Part shown: positions 1 through 5,670 of the stretch, in pieces
How the letters are laid out: every line of letters starts with the position of its first letter
Position numbering within the stretch: position 1 is the first letter of the stretch
NCBI GenBank assembly: GCA_905193725.1
Contig: CAJJPW010000129.1
Location: forward strand, 1-6,162
Direction: 5' to 3'
Length of the DNA: 6,162 nucleotides
From: an uncultured Eubacteriales bacterium
GTDB lineage: Bacteria > Bacillota > Clostridia > Christensenellales > Christensenellaceae
The notes under the pieces: generated by a model
Told to the model about the DNA's origin: nothing
What the model saw: only the letters and a program-made list of their open reading frames with translations
Database searches by the model: none
Program-made: the position numbers and the translations under genes

Positions 1-2
1 AA

Positions 3-134
3 TGGAACAGGTTCGGCGATCGTAGCGTGCAACGCGGTTTCGACTGCGCCATGCGACTGTTCTCCGAACCACTCGTGCAGCCGGAGGCAGTGGTGTGTGC
101 CGACGATTCGATCGCATTCGGTGTGATGGTGGCG
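3..134 (+). pseudogene. LacI-family transcriptional regulator, internal C-terminal fragment cut at both ends
   Basis: One plus-strand frame encodes about 44 residues resembling the effector-binding domain of LacI/GalR regulators: an [10 protein letters not shown] helix, a [14 protein letters not shown] strand-turn-helix, then VMVA. The family normally has 'P(D/T)A(I/V)-x-x-x-(N/D)D-x-x-A-x-G' here, where the Asp contacts the ligand. The DNA-binding headpiece and most of the core would lie beyond the left edge. To the right the match ends near base 134; the frame then runs through sequence belonging to the opposite-strand isocitrate dehydrogenase and stops at 177-179. By hand count 32 of 44 codons end in G or C, more GC-rich than the genes to the right, so the fragment probably comes from another genome or genomic region. 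Family assignment is fairly good. Whether it is a real broken gene or an assembly artefact cannot be settled here, and it should not be taken as this operon's regulator. Confidence 0.6.
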
Positions 135-352
135 CATTTTACACCCACGCCGTACTTTTTAATAGCCTCTGCCGCCTGAATTGTCACGGCATCATCCGTC
201 TCATCCCGGTGAGGAAGTCCTAAGTCATAATACTCTAAATTCAAATCGATATATGGTTCCAAAAGATTGACTTTGATAAAATCCCATATAATCCGCGTCA
301 TTTCGTCTCCGTCCATTTCCACCAATGGAACGGGCATTTTAATTTTCGCCAT
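113..352 (-). CDS. icd: NADP-dependent isocitrate dehydrogenase, N-terminal 80 residues only
   Basis: The minus strand from ATG 352-350 encodes the N-terminus of the homodimeric, eukaryotic-like NADP isocitrate dehydrogenase, which converts isocitrate to 2-oxoglutarate and CO2 in the cytosol. Recognisable blocks are [17 protein letters not shown] (residues 11-27), [14 protein letters not shown] (41-54), and [16 protein letters not shown] (63-78). K72, T75 and T77 fall at the same numbers as in human IDH1, where this segment helps form the substrate pocket. The start is set by GAGG at 364-361, 8 nt upstream, and a promoter at 419-391. After Ala80 the family expects a segment leading to the WKSPNGTIR block. 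Here the frame stays open to the window edge but turns into unrelated Ser/Thr/Arg-rich sequence antisense to the LacI fragment. About 320 residues of the usual ~400 are missing. In Clostridia this enzyme supplies 2-oxoglutarate for glutamate and NADPH. Confidence 0.88.
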
Positions 353-376
353 ATCGTGTACCTCGCATTTATAAAT

Positions 377-419
377 ATACAATCAAATTTATTGTATCGG
401 AAATTCTCCATTTTTGCAA
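377..419 (-). promoter_or_regulatory. sigma-A promoter of icd with an operator-like dyad over the -10 box
   Basis: On the minus strand a TTGCAA -35 box (419-414) is followed after exactly 17 bp by a TACAAT -10 box (396-391), close to the sigma-A consensus. Transcription would begin near 384, giving a leader of about 30 nt before the icd start. The -10 lies inside a perfect 7-bp inverted repeat, ATACAAT-N7-ATTGTAT (397-377), with an AAATTT palindrome in the spacer. This position suits a repressor site. TCA-branch genes of Firmicutes are often controlled by LysR-type regulators such as CcpC or by CodY, but assigning this dyad to one of them would be a guess. Confidence 0.7.
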
Positions 420-480
420 GTAAATGACGGGTTCTACATCTCTGGATTCACAAATTACCCTTACTAAAAAATGCTCACGT

Positions 481-511
481 AAAAACAGGTGGAGAATCTC
501 CACCTGTTTTT
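481..511 (-). terminator. Rho-independent terminator of the transporter operon, perfect palindrome
   Basis: A perfect inverted repeat of 15 bases per arm (481-495 and 497-511) surrounds a single central base. The folded RNA has a GC-rich ACAGGTGGA/TCCACCTGT stem, a small GAxTC loop, and A and U runs of five at the two ends. It therefore reads as a terminator on either strand. It sits 49 nt past the permease stop and upstream of the icd promoter, so it ends the operon and insulates icd. The rest of the 208-base interval (353-560) holds the icd promoter and leader; I see no gene in 420-480 or 512-560. Confidence 0.92.
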
Positions 512-560
512 AAAGTTGAGTTGTTTGAAGAAGGTATTTTAATGATCCATTAAGGTTCTT

Positions 561-1541
561 TTATGCCCTTTTCTTTTTGAGGGAAGAAGCGGCAATTTTG
601 GATTGCGCCACCTCCACATAAGCCGCCACGATGATGACAAGACCAGTGGCGATGTATTGCCAGAAGGAATCTACACCGGATACAATGAGGCCTATCTTCA
701 GAGCGGAGAACAATATCGCGCCGATAAACGTCCCTAATATCGTGCCTCTGCCGCCAGCCATGCTGGTGCCTCCAATAGCCGCCGCTGCAATGGCGTCTAG
801 TTCATAGCCATCCGCCGCTGTGGGCTCTCCTGCTCCCAATTTCCCAATGAGCACAATGGCTGCCAGCGTTGAACCAACGGCACATACCATATACGCCTTA
901 ATCGTGTTCCACTCAATGCGAATTCCCGAAAGTCTAGCTGCCTCCTTATTTCCACCTAAAGCGTATACATAGCTGCCAAACTTGGTCTTTCTCAAAATCA
1001 ATGCAGCGATAATGGCAAAACAGATGAGTATCACGATGGAGCCCCGAATGCCCGAATCGGGTATGATCTCGCCATATACCAAATTTCTGTACTCTGTAGG
1101 GATGCCAGAGATGGGGTAGCCACCTGTGATCACGTAGGCAATGCCTCGGTATAGAGACATGGTACCCATGGTGGCGATAAACGGCTGGAGCGTCATTTTC
1201 GCCACCAAAAATCCGTTAATAAATCCCAGTGCGATGCCGATGACCAGGGTGATGATAATCGCCAGAGCAATGTTCATCCCACCTACCAACATGAGGGAAA
1301 GGGATACCCCGGTGAGGGCCACAATAGAGCCCACCGAAAGATCGATGCCGCTGGTGATAATAACGTATGTCATGCCCACGCCCATGAGCCCAAAAATGAC
1401 AGCCTGTTCTACAATATCCCGCAGGTTTTGGGGGGTTAAAAACATGGGGCTAATAATGGAGAAGATGATGATCATCCCAATCAGACCAACAATCAAACTC
1501 ATTTCTCTTTGCAAGTTTTTAAAAAGCTTCTTCTTTTTCAT
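561..1541 (-). CDS. RbsC-type sugar ABC transporter permease
   Basis: This 326-residue integral membrane protein of the BPD_transp_2 (RbsC/XylH/AraH) family should form a homodimeric channel for the binding protein and ATPase encoded upstream. It opens with a basic cytoplasmic segment (MKKKK) and is followed by many hydrophobic spans, e.g. 15-31, 45-62, 66-86, 91-115, 168-183, 217-233, 268-288 and 294-312, and ends in a basic KKKR tail. Family motifs are clear: TSGIDLSVGS (63-72), QPFIATMGTMSLYRG (119-133), ALGGNKEAARLSGI (194-207, the cytoplasmic loop expected to face the ATPase) and YELDAIAAAAIGGTSMAGG (246-264). It is closer in character to RbsC than to MglC. Length is typical (about 320). 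The ATG lies 2 nt after the ATPase stop with AGGAGG inside the end of that gene, so translation is probably coupled. The transported compound cannot be read from the sequence. It is the last gene of the operon. Confidence 0.95.
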   Translation of the reverse strand: MKKKKLFKNLQREMSLIVGLIGMIIIFSIISPMFLTPQNLRDIVEQAVIFGLMGVGMTYVIITSGIDLSVGSIVALTGVSLSLMLVGGMNIALAIIITLVIGIALGFINGFLVAKMTLQPFIATMGTMSLYRGIAYVITGGYPISGIPTEYRNLVYGEIIPDSGIRGSIVILICFAIIAALILRKTKFGSYVYALGGNKEAARLSGIRIEWNTIKAYMVCAVGSTLAAIVLIGKLGAGEPTAADGYELDAIAAAAIGGTSMAGGRGTILGTFIGAILFSALKIGLIVSGVDSFWQYIATGLVIIVAAYVEVAQSKIAASSLKKKRA

Positions 1542-1543
1542 CC

Positions 1544-3043
1544 CTAAATTCCTCCTAAAGCAAGGTTGAGAAGTGCGTCTTCGCTGAATTCGCTGCGCAT
1601 CATTTCACCGGTGATCTCCCCTTCATGCATGATGATAATTCTGTCGCTCATGCCGATGACCTCAGGCAGCTCGGAGGAGACCATGATAATGGATTTTCCC
1701 TGGGCCACTAGCTCCTCCATCAGATGATAGATCTCCGCCTTGGCCCCTACATCGATACCCTTAGTGGGTTCATCGAAGATGAGAATGTCCGCATCGGTGG
1801 AGAGCCATTTGGCGATGATGACCTTTTGTTGGTTCCCGCCCGAGAGGTTGACTGTCATAAAATCTGGGTCTTCTGGCTTCAAGTTCACCTTTTGCCCCAG
1901 CTCAAACGCCCGCTTTTTCTTGGCCTTGTGATTGACCAAACCGTGTTTGGTATATTTTTCTAAAGAGGGAAGGCAGATATTGCTGGCATTGCTTAAGTCT
2001 TTGACAAATCCTTGTGTCTTTCTGTTCTCAGGCAGCAGCCCGATCTTTCTTTTCACTGCATCGTGAGGAGAGCGATTGACGATTTTTTCGCCATTTAGGA
2101 AAATCTCCCCGCCGGTGATCTTCTCCGCGCCAAAAACCGCCTGCACTACATCCGTTCTCTTGGCACCCACCAGGCCAAAGAACCCCAGTATTTCACCCTT
2201 TTTCAGCTTGAAGCTGATATCTTGGAAGACGCCCTGCTTGCTTAAGTTTTTCACCTCTAGCACATACTCCCCTTCCACCACCTGAGAGGGCTTGTGCCTT
2301 TTGGCGAACATGGAGACGTCTCTGCCGATCATGCTGTGAATGAGTTTTTCCTTGGTGAGTCCTTGCATCTCATAAGTGCCAATGTATTTGCCATCACGGA
2401 GTACCGTCGTCCTATCCGAAAGGCGGAAAATCTCTTCCATGCGATGGCTGATGTAGATGATGGTGATGCCCTGCTGTTTGAGCTCGCCGATGATTTCAAA
2501 CAGCGTTTCAGTCTCGTTGGCGCTCAGAGAAGAAGTGGGCTCGTCAAAGGAAATTATTTTTGCATTGACGTGTAGCGCCTTGGCGATTTGCAGCACCTGC
2601 ATTTGCCCTGTGCTGAGCGTCCCCACCTTATCTGTGGGTTTTACATTGGTTTTCAGCCGTTTCAGTAGAGTTTCGGCCTCTTCATTCATCTTTTTATAAT
2701 CTATAAAAATGCCTTTTTTGGGTTCACACCCCAGCATAATATTCTGTGCTACTGTCATATCTGGAACTACGTTGATTTCCTGGTGTACTTTGGCTATGCC
2801 GAATAAAATCGCTTCATGAGCGGAATGAAAGCTCACCTTTTTTCCATCAATGGAAACCGTGCCGTCTGAGGGTTGGTATATCCCATGCAAGATATTGAGC
2901 AATGTGGATTTCCCAGCGCCATTTTCGCCAAGCAGTGTATGAATCTCGCCTTTTTTAATGGAAAAACTCACATCATCGAGGGCAACGCACCCGGGAAACC
3001 TTTTGGAGATGTTCTCAAAGACAATGTAATGATCCTCGTTCAT
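1544..3043 (-). CDS. Sugar ABC transporter ATPase with two nucleotide-binding domains (RbsA/MglA family)
   Basis: This 499-residue cytoplasmic protein carries two fused ABC domains, as in RbsA, MglA and XylG, and would power import through the RbsC-type permease. Domain 1 has Walker A GENGAGKST (39-47), Q-loop Q88, signature LSTGQ (143-147), Walker B ISFDEPT (164-170) and switch His H200 in YISHRMEE. Domain 2 has the degenerate Walker A GLVGAKRT (290-297), signature LSGGNQQK (400-407), Walker B LIFDEPTKGIDVGAK (421-435), and Ser in the VSSELPEV segment (455-462) where a switch His would be. That asymmetry, with one competent and one degenerate site, is normal in this family. Segments such as FHSAHEAI, VHQEINVV and GLVGAKRTD look most like MglA (galactoside), but this does not fix the substrate. 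AAAGGAG lies 8 nt before the ATG. The AAAGGAG-to-ATGAAC start region matches that of the alcohol dehydrogenase at 18 of 21 positions. Full length, no defects seen. Confidence 0.96.
   Translation of the reverse strand: MNEDHYIVFENISKRFPGCVALDDVSFSIKKGEIHTLLGENGAGKSTLLNILHGIYQPSDGTVSIDGKKVSFHSAHEAILFGIAKVHQEINVVPDMTVAQNIMLGCEPKKGIFIDYKKMNEEAETLLKRLKTNVKPTDKVGTLSTGQMQVLQIAKALHVNAKIISFDEPTSSLSANETETLFEIIGELKQQGITIIYISHRMEEIFRLSDRTTVLRDGKYIGTYEMQGLTKEKLIHSMIGRDVSMFAKRHKPSQVVEGEYVLEVKNLSKQGVFQDISFKLKKGEILGFFGLVGAKRTDVVQAVFGAEKITGGEIFLNGEKIVNRSPHDAVKRKIGLLPENRKTQGFVKDLSNASNICLPSLEKYTKHGLVNHKAKKKRAFELGQKVNLKPEDPDFMTVNLSGGNQQKVIIAKWLSTDADILIFDEPTKGIDVGAKAEIYHLMEELVAQGKSIIMVSSELPEVIGMSDRIIIMHEGEITGEMMRSEFSEDALLNLALGGI
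1551..1556 (-). promoter_or_regulatory. Ribosome binding site of the permease inside the ATPase gene
   Basis: AGGAGG on the minus strand lies 9 nt before the permease ATG (1541-1539) and within the last codons of the ATPase gene, whose TAG stop is at 1546-1544. Terminating ribosomes are placed next to the permease start, which favours balanced production of the two partners. Confidence 0.85.
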
Positions 3044-3065
3044 ATTCCAAGCTCCTTTCGCTGCC

Positions 3066-3125
3066 TTATGTACGAATATGTCCGGATGATTTCCTTGGCA
3101 GGTAGACTGAGTTATGCTTTTCCAT
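3066..3125 (-). CDS. Candidate 19-residue small ORF between the binding-protein and ATPase genes
   Basis: On the minus strand AGGAGG (3135-3130) stands 4 nt before an ATG (3125-3123) that opens a 19-codon frame ending in TAA (3068-3066), 22 nt before the ATPase start. The peptide is MEKHNSVYLPRKSSGHIRT: basic, with no hydrophobic segment and no family I recognise. A strong Shine-Dalgarno sequence and ATG in an otherwise unexplained interval are the only support. The 4-nt spacing is shorter than the 8-9 nt used by the other genes here, which argues against efficient use. It could be a leader peptide that brings ribosomes close to the ATPase start, or chance. Confidence 0.25.
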   Translation of the reverse strand: MEKHNSVYLPRKSSGHIRT

Positions 3126-3147
3126 CTAGCCTCCTGCCTATATGATT

Positions 3148-3188
3148 GTTTTGGAAAGGGGAAAATAGGATTTCACCCTTTCCAAAAC
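3148..3188 (-). promoter_or_regulatory. Strong intercistronic hairpin after the binding-protein gene
   Basis: A perfect 13-bp inverted repeat (3148-3160 with 3176-3188, GTTTTGGAAAGGG and its complement) begins 9 nt after the binding-protein stop codon. It can be extended inward by 4 bp (3161-3164 with 3171-3174) across a one-base bulge, leaving a 6-nt loop. On the minus strand the stem is followed by AATCATATAGG, with no U run, so it is not a standard terminator. Such stems behind binding-protein genes typically protect the 3' end of the upstream message or cause partial attenuation, giving far more binding protein than ATPase and permease. That role is inferred from known ABC operons, for example the malE-malF interval. 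Confidence 0.75.
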
Positions 3189-3197
3189 CAAGTTTGC

Positions 3198-4406
3198 CTA
3201 TTTGCTGGCGTTATATTCCGAAGCCTTCACATATTTTAGGTCTACCCATCCAGTGGTCTCCGCTGCATCTGCCGATGCATTGGTGCTGTCGCAAATTCCT
3301 TCATAGCAGATGACTCTCTCTGGTAGATTCTCGCCGTTTAACAGACGGAAAATCATTTCCAGCGCCATTTTTCCAAAGTAATAGGGGTAGTTGTTTACCG
3401 TCAAATCCAGTTCGCCGTTTTGGATGGATTGGATGGCCTCACTGGTGGCATCTGTCCCGCCGATGATGATCTCGCCAATCTTGTCCGCCTCTCTAGCAGA
3501 TTCCAAAGCGCCCATAGCCATAGTGTCATTGTTGCAGTAAATGCCCTTTAAGTTGGGGTATTTTTTGATGAGAATGTCCGCAGCATCCTTAGCCAGCATC
3601 CGATCCCACTCTGCATTTTGTTCGTCCACTACTGTGATGTTCAGCTCAGGATGTGCTTCAAAGTACTCTGCAAAACCGTCTGTTCTGCCAATAGCAGCTG
3701 TGTTGTTGGGAATCCCTGTGATGATGGCCACTTCTCCACCTTCTTCTCCGATCATCTCTGCCATTCTTTCAGCGGCTAGTGATCCTTCTAGATAGGCACT
3801 CACACCTACATAATAGGGTAAGTAGGGGTTTTCATCAAAGATAACACTCTGAGGAATAACAGGGATACCAGCGGATTCTGCCTGTTCTACACCAGGCGCC
3901 AGGTTCGCATCGGTAATCGGCGCAATGATGATGGCATCGTACTGTTTGTTGATCATGTCCTGCATGATGGACAGTTGTCCTTCGGTGTCGTCTTCGCCCT
4001 GTCCTGCCCGAATATCTATCGTCACGTCAAAGCCCGCTTCGGTGAGCCTTGTGGCCTCCTCTTCCAGGCCCTCTTTCACCATTCTCCAGTACTCGTTTTC
4101 AAAGGATTTTCCCACATAGCCGATGGTTATAGCTTCTTCTGGCACCGGCACCTCAGAGCCCCAAAGTGCTTGCAGATCTGAGTAGAACACACAACCATTG
4201 CCAAACATTGGATCATCCTCAAACACTTCAATGGAGCTGTAGTCCCATTGGGGCCCCTCGCCGCTCTCTGCCGGTTCTGTGCTCTCTTGGCCTTGGGTCT
4301 GCTCTGGTGCTTGGGAAGTGGTCTCCTCACTAGCCGGTTGTCCACAGCCGCAGACGAATACTGTCAGCATGGCACAAACTAGTACAAATACCATAATTTT
4401 TTTCAC
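3198..4406 (-). CDS. Sugar-type ABC transporter solute-binding lipoprotein (periplasmic-binding-protein-like, Peripla_BP_4)
   Basis: This 402-residue exported lipoprotein should capture the substrate and hand it to the permease and ATPase encoded downstream. Residues 1-20 form a signal peptide (MKKIMVFVLV start, hydrophobic core) ending in lipobox VCG-C with Cys21 as the lipidated residue. A low-complexity linker rich in Glu, Gln, Ser and Thr follows (about 23-52). The type I fold runs from AITIGYVGKSFENEYW (92-107) to about 397. Landmarks are PITDAN (163-168), ITGIPNNTAAIGRTDGF (229-245, R241 at the ligand-binding Arg position of RbsB), YCNNDTMAMGAL (290-301) and GGTDA (316-320, D319 at the ligand Asp position). 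Residues 53-91, between linker and first strand, are extra relative to simple ribose-binding proteins. The start is GTG, fixed by AAGGAGG 8 nt upstream; the first ATG, codon 5, is too far. The sugar-like ligand is unknown. It is separated from the upstream alcohol dehydrogenase gene by 60 nt. Confidence 0.94.
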   Translation of the reverse strand: MKKIMVFVLVCAMLTVFVCGCGQPASEETTSQAPEQTQGQESTEPAESGEGPQWDYSSIEVFEDDPMFGNGCVFYSDLQALWGSEVPVPEEAITIGYVGKSFENEYWRMVKEGLEEEATRLTEAGFDVTIDIRAGQGEDDTEGQLSIMQDMINKQYDAIIIAPITDANLAPGVEQAESAGIPVIPQSVIFDENPYLPYYVGVSAYLEGSLAAERMAEMIGEEGGEVAIITGIPNNTAAIGRTDGFAEYFEAHPELNITVVDEQNAEWDRMLAKDAADILIKKYPNLKGIYCNNDTMAMGALESAREADKIGEIIIGGTDATSEAIQSIQNGELDLTVNNYPYYFGKMALEMIFRLLNGENLPERVICYEGICDSTNASADAAETTGWVDLKYVKASEYNASK

Positions 4407-4414
4407 AATCGTTT

Positions 4415-4421
4415 CCTCCTT
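4415..4421 (-). promoter_or_regulatory. Ribosome binding site that fixes the GTG start of the binding protein
   Basis: AAGGAGG on the minus strand ends 8 nt before GTG 4406-4404. The next in-frame ATG (4394-4392) would lie 20 nt from this site and would remove the KKI residues that give the signal peptide its positive end, so GTG is the better start. The rest of the 60-base interval 4407-4466 is AT-rich with only a weak 5-bp stem and no convincing promoter. Confidence 0.85.
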
Positions 4422-4466
4422 ATTTTTTATAAAGCCTCTAGGGCGTTTAGGCTCTTTTCTATTAAT

Positions 4467-5642
4467 TTACATACTCTCTTTGATCAGGTAGATGATCTCG
4501 TCCTTACTTGGTACTTTGGGGTGGAATTCCAGATTCCAGGTGAAGCTCTTGAAGATCAAGTCAGCAAGTGGATCGATCTCCTCTGCTTTGAGCCCAAAGC
4601 CACCCAGGGTGAGTTTTTCCCCTACCAGTTCTTCGAACAGTTTTTCGCAGATATCCGGAAGCCTCTCTGCCTTTTCCTTTTCAGATAAACCCTTGATAGA
4701 AGGATCCAGTATTTCAGCGGTTATGGCAAACTTATCCTGTGCCACTGGCAGCGTCCATCTCAAAATAGCAGGATAGCAAGCTGCCAAAGTAGCTCCATGG
4801 GCCGCGTCCGTCATGGCACCTACTGGCTGGCCAATGGCGTGTGGAACTGTGCAACCAGAGATGGCAATTGCCATACCGCCCAGAGTATTAGCCCAAGCCA
4901 TTTTAGTTCTTGCCTCTAAGTTTTGCCCGTTAAAGCAGCACTCCCGAATGTTTTCGGCAAACAGTTTCATTCCCTGCAAGCTGAGCATCTCCGACCAAAA
5001 AGTGGAACCTGTGTGCAGATACGACTCAAAGCAATGGCAAAATGCGTCTATGCCGGTGAGCGCCGTGGTCTTTCTAGGCATGTTAGCCATGAGCACAGGA
5101 TCAATGATGACGATTTTGGCGTAAATGGCAGGGGTGCTGATGGAATTCTTCTCTCTCACCTCTGGATTGTTGATGACAGCATAGGGGGTAACCTCGCTTC
5201 CCGTTCCTGCGGTGGTAGTCACAGCTATGAGGGGAAGCCCTGGTTTCTCTGGCCGTTTCACCTCTTCGCCTAGGCGCTCGGTGTACTCCCAGCACTTGCC
5301 ACCGTAGTGGGCCACCAGCGCTACAGCTTTTGCCGTATCAATGGTGCTGCCTCCGCCCACTGCCACCACCACTTTACATTGGGTATCTCTGGCCAAATCT
5401 GCCGCTGTGTCTATTGTGGTATTTCTGGGGTTAGGCACCACGTCGTAAAACTCCACTACTTCCATTCCTGCTTTTTTCAAACTGCCGATGATCTTCTCTG
5501 CCACTGGGCCACCTTTGAAAAACGGATCCATAATCAGCAGGGCCTTTTTCCCGAATTCTTTGGCTTTTTTCCCCACTAGATCTGATGAGTTAGCACCAGA
5601 TACCAGAGTATAAGGCAAATTCAGTTCAAAATCAAAGTTCAT
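4467..5642 (-). CDS. Iron-containing (group III) alcohol dehydrogenase
   Basis: This 391-residue cytosolic NAD(P)-dependent dehydrogenase of the FucO/1,3-propanediol dehydrogenase family interconverts an alcohol and its aldehyde or ketone. The N-terminal dinucleotide-binding domain shows VVAVGGGSTIDTAKA (92-106) and TTTAGTGSEVTPYAV (142-156). The all-helical metal domain carries the four expected iron ligands: D199 and H203 in GIDAFCHCFE, H268 in VPHAIG and H282 in AAHG. Spacing (4 residues, then 14 between the last two His) equals that of FucO. Residues 178-206 fit the first family signature. Where many members have a further His four residues after the third ligand, this one has Gln272, a variation seen in the family that may affect substrate choice. 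AAAGGAG lies 8 nt before the ATG. It follows the aldehyde dehydrogenase by 28 nt and precedes the binding protein by 60 nt, so an operon is likely. Length is normal (380-390). Substrate and direction are not determined by sequence. Confidence 0.96.
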   Translation of the reverse strand: MNFDFELNLPYTLVSGANSSDLVGKKAKEFGKKALLIMDPFFKGGPVAEKIIGSLKKAGMEVVEFYDVVPNPRNTTIDTAADLARDTQCKVVVAVGGGSTIDTAKAVALVAHYGGKCWEYTERLGEEVKRPEKPGLPLIAVTTTAGTGSEVTPYAVINNPEVREKNSISTPAIYAKIVIIDPVLMANMPRKTTALTGIDAFCHCFESYLHTGSTFWSEMLSLQGMKLFAENIRECCFNGQNLEARTKMAWANTLGGMAIAISGCTVPHAIGQPVGAMTDAAHGATLAACYPAILRWTLPVAQDKFAITAEILDPSIKGLSEKEKAERLPDICEKLFEELVGEKLTLGGFGLKAEEIDPLADLIFKSFTWNLEFHPKVPSKDEIIYLIKESM

Positions 5643-5670
5643 ATCACATGCTCCTTTCCAGAGAAAAATC

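Noticed and set aside
2..112. Continuation of the isocitrate dehydrogenase frame for about 37 more codons to the left edge
   Set aside because: The frame is open but the residues no longer resemble the family, which should lead to the WKSPNGTIR block; it is antisense to the LacI fragment, so the openness is fortuitous.
1..134. The LacI fragment as the regulator of the transporter operon
   Set aside because: It lies across the abnormal junction, differs in codon use, and is separated from the operon by icd and a terminator.
3..179. A plus-strand LacI-derived protein ending at the TGA at 177-179
   Set aside because: Past base 134 the frame only reads the antisense of isocitrate dehydrogenase, so the fused product is a by-product of the junction.
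1141..1569. Plus-strand open frame of 142 codons
   Set aside because: It is antisense to the well-supported permease, has no ribosome site or family features, and its Met/Pro/Ile-rich composition is typical of an antisense membrane-protein frame.
2150..2180. Second nucleotide site of the ATPase as a damaged Walker A
   Set aside because: GLVGAKRT is the usual degenerate form of the second domain in RbsA/MglA-type ATPases, not a mutation specific to this gene.
4430..4460. Possible terminator or riboswitch between the alcohol dehydrogenase and binding-protein genes
   Set aside because: Only a 5-bp AGCCT/AGGCT stem with an 11-nt loop is present, without a U run, and 60 nt is too short for a known riboswitch class.
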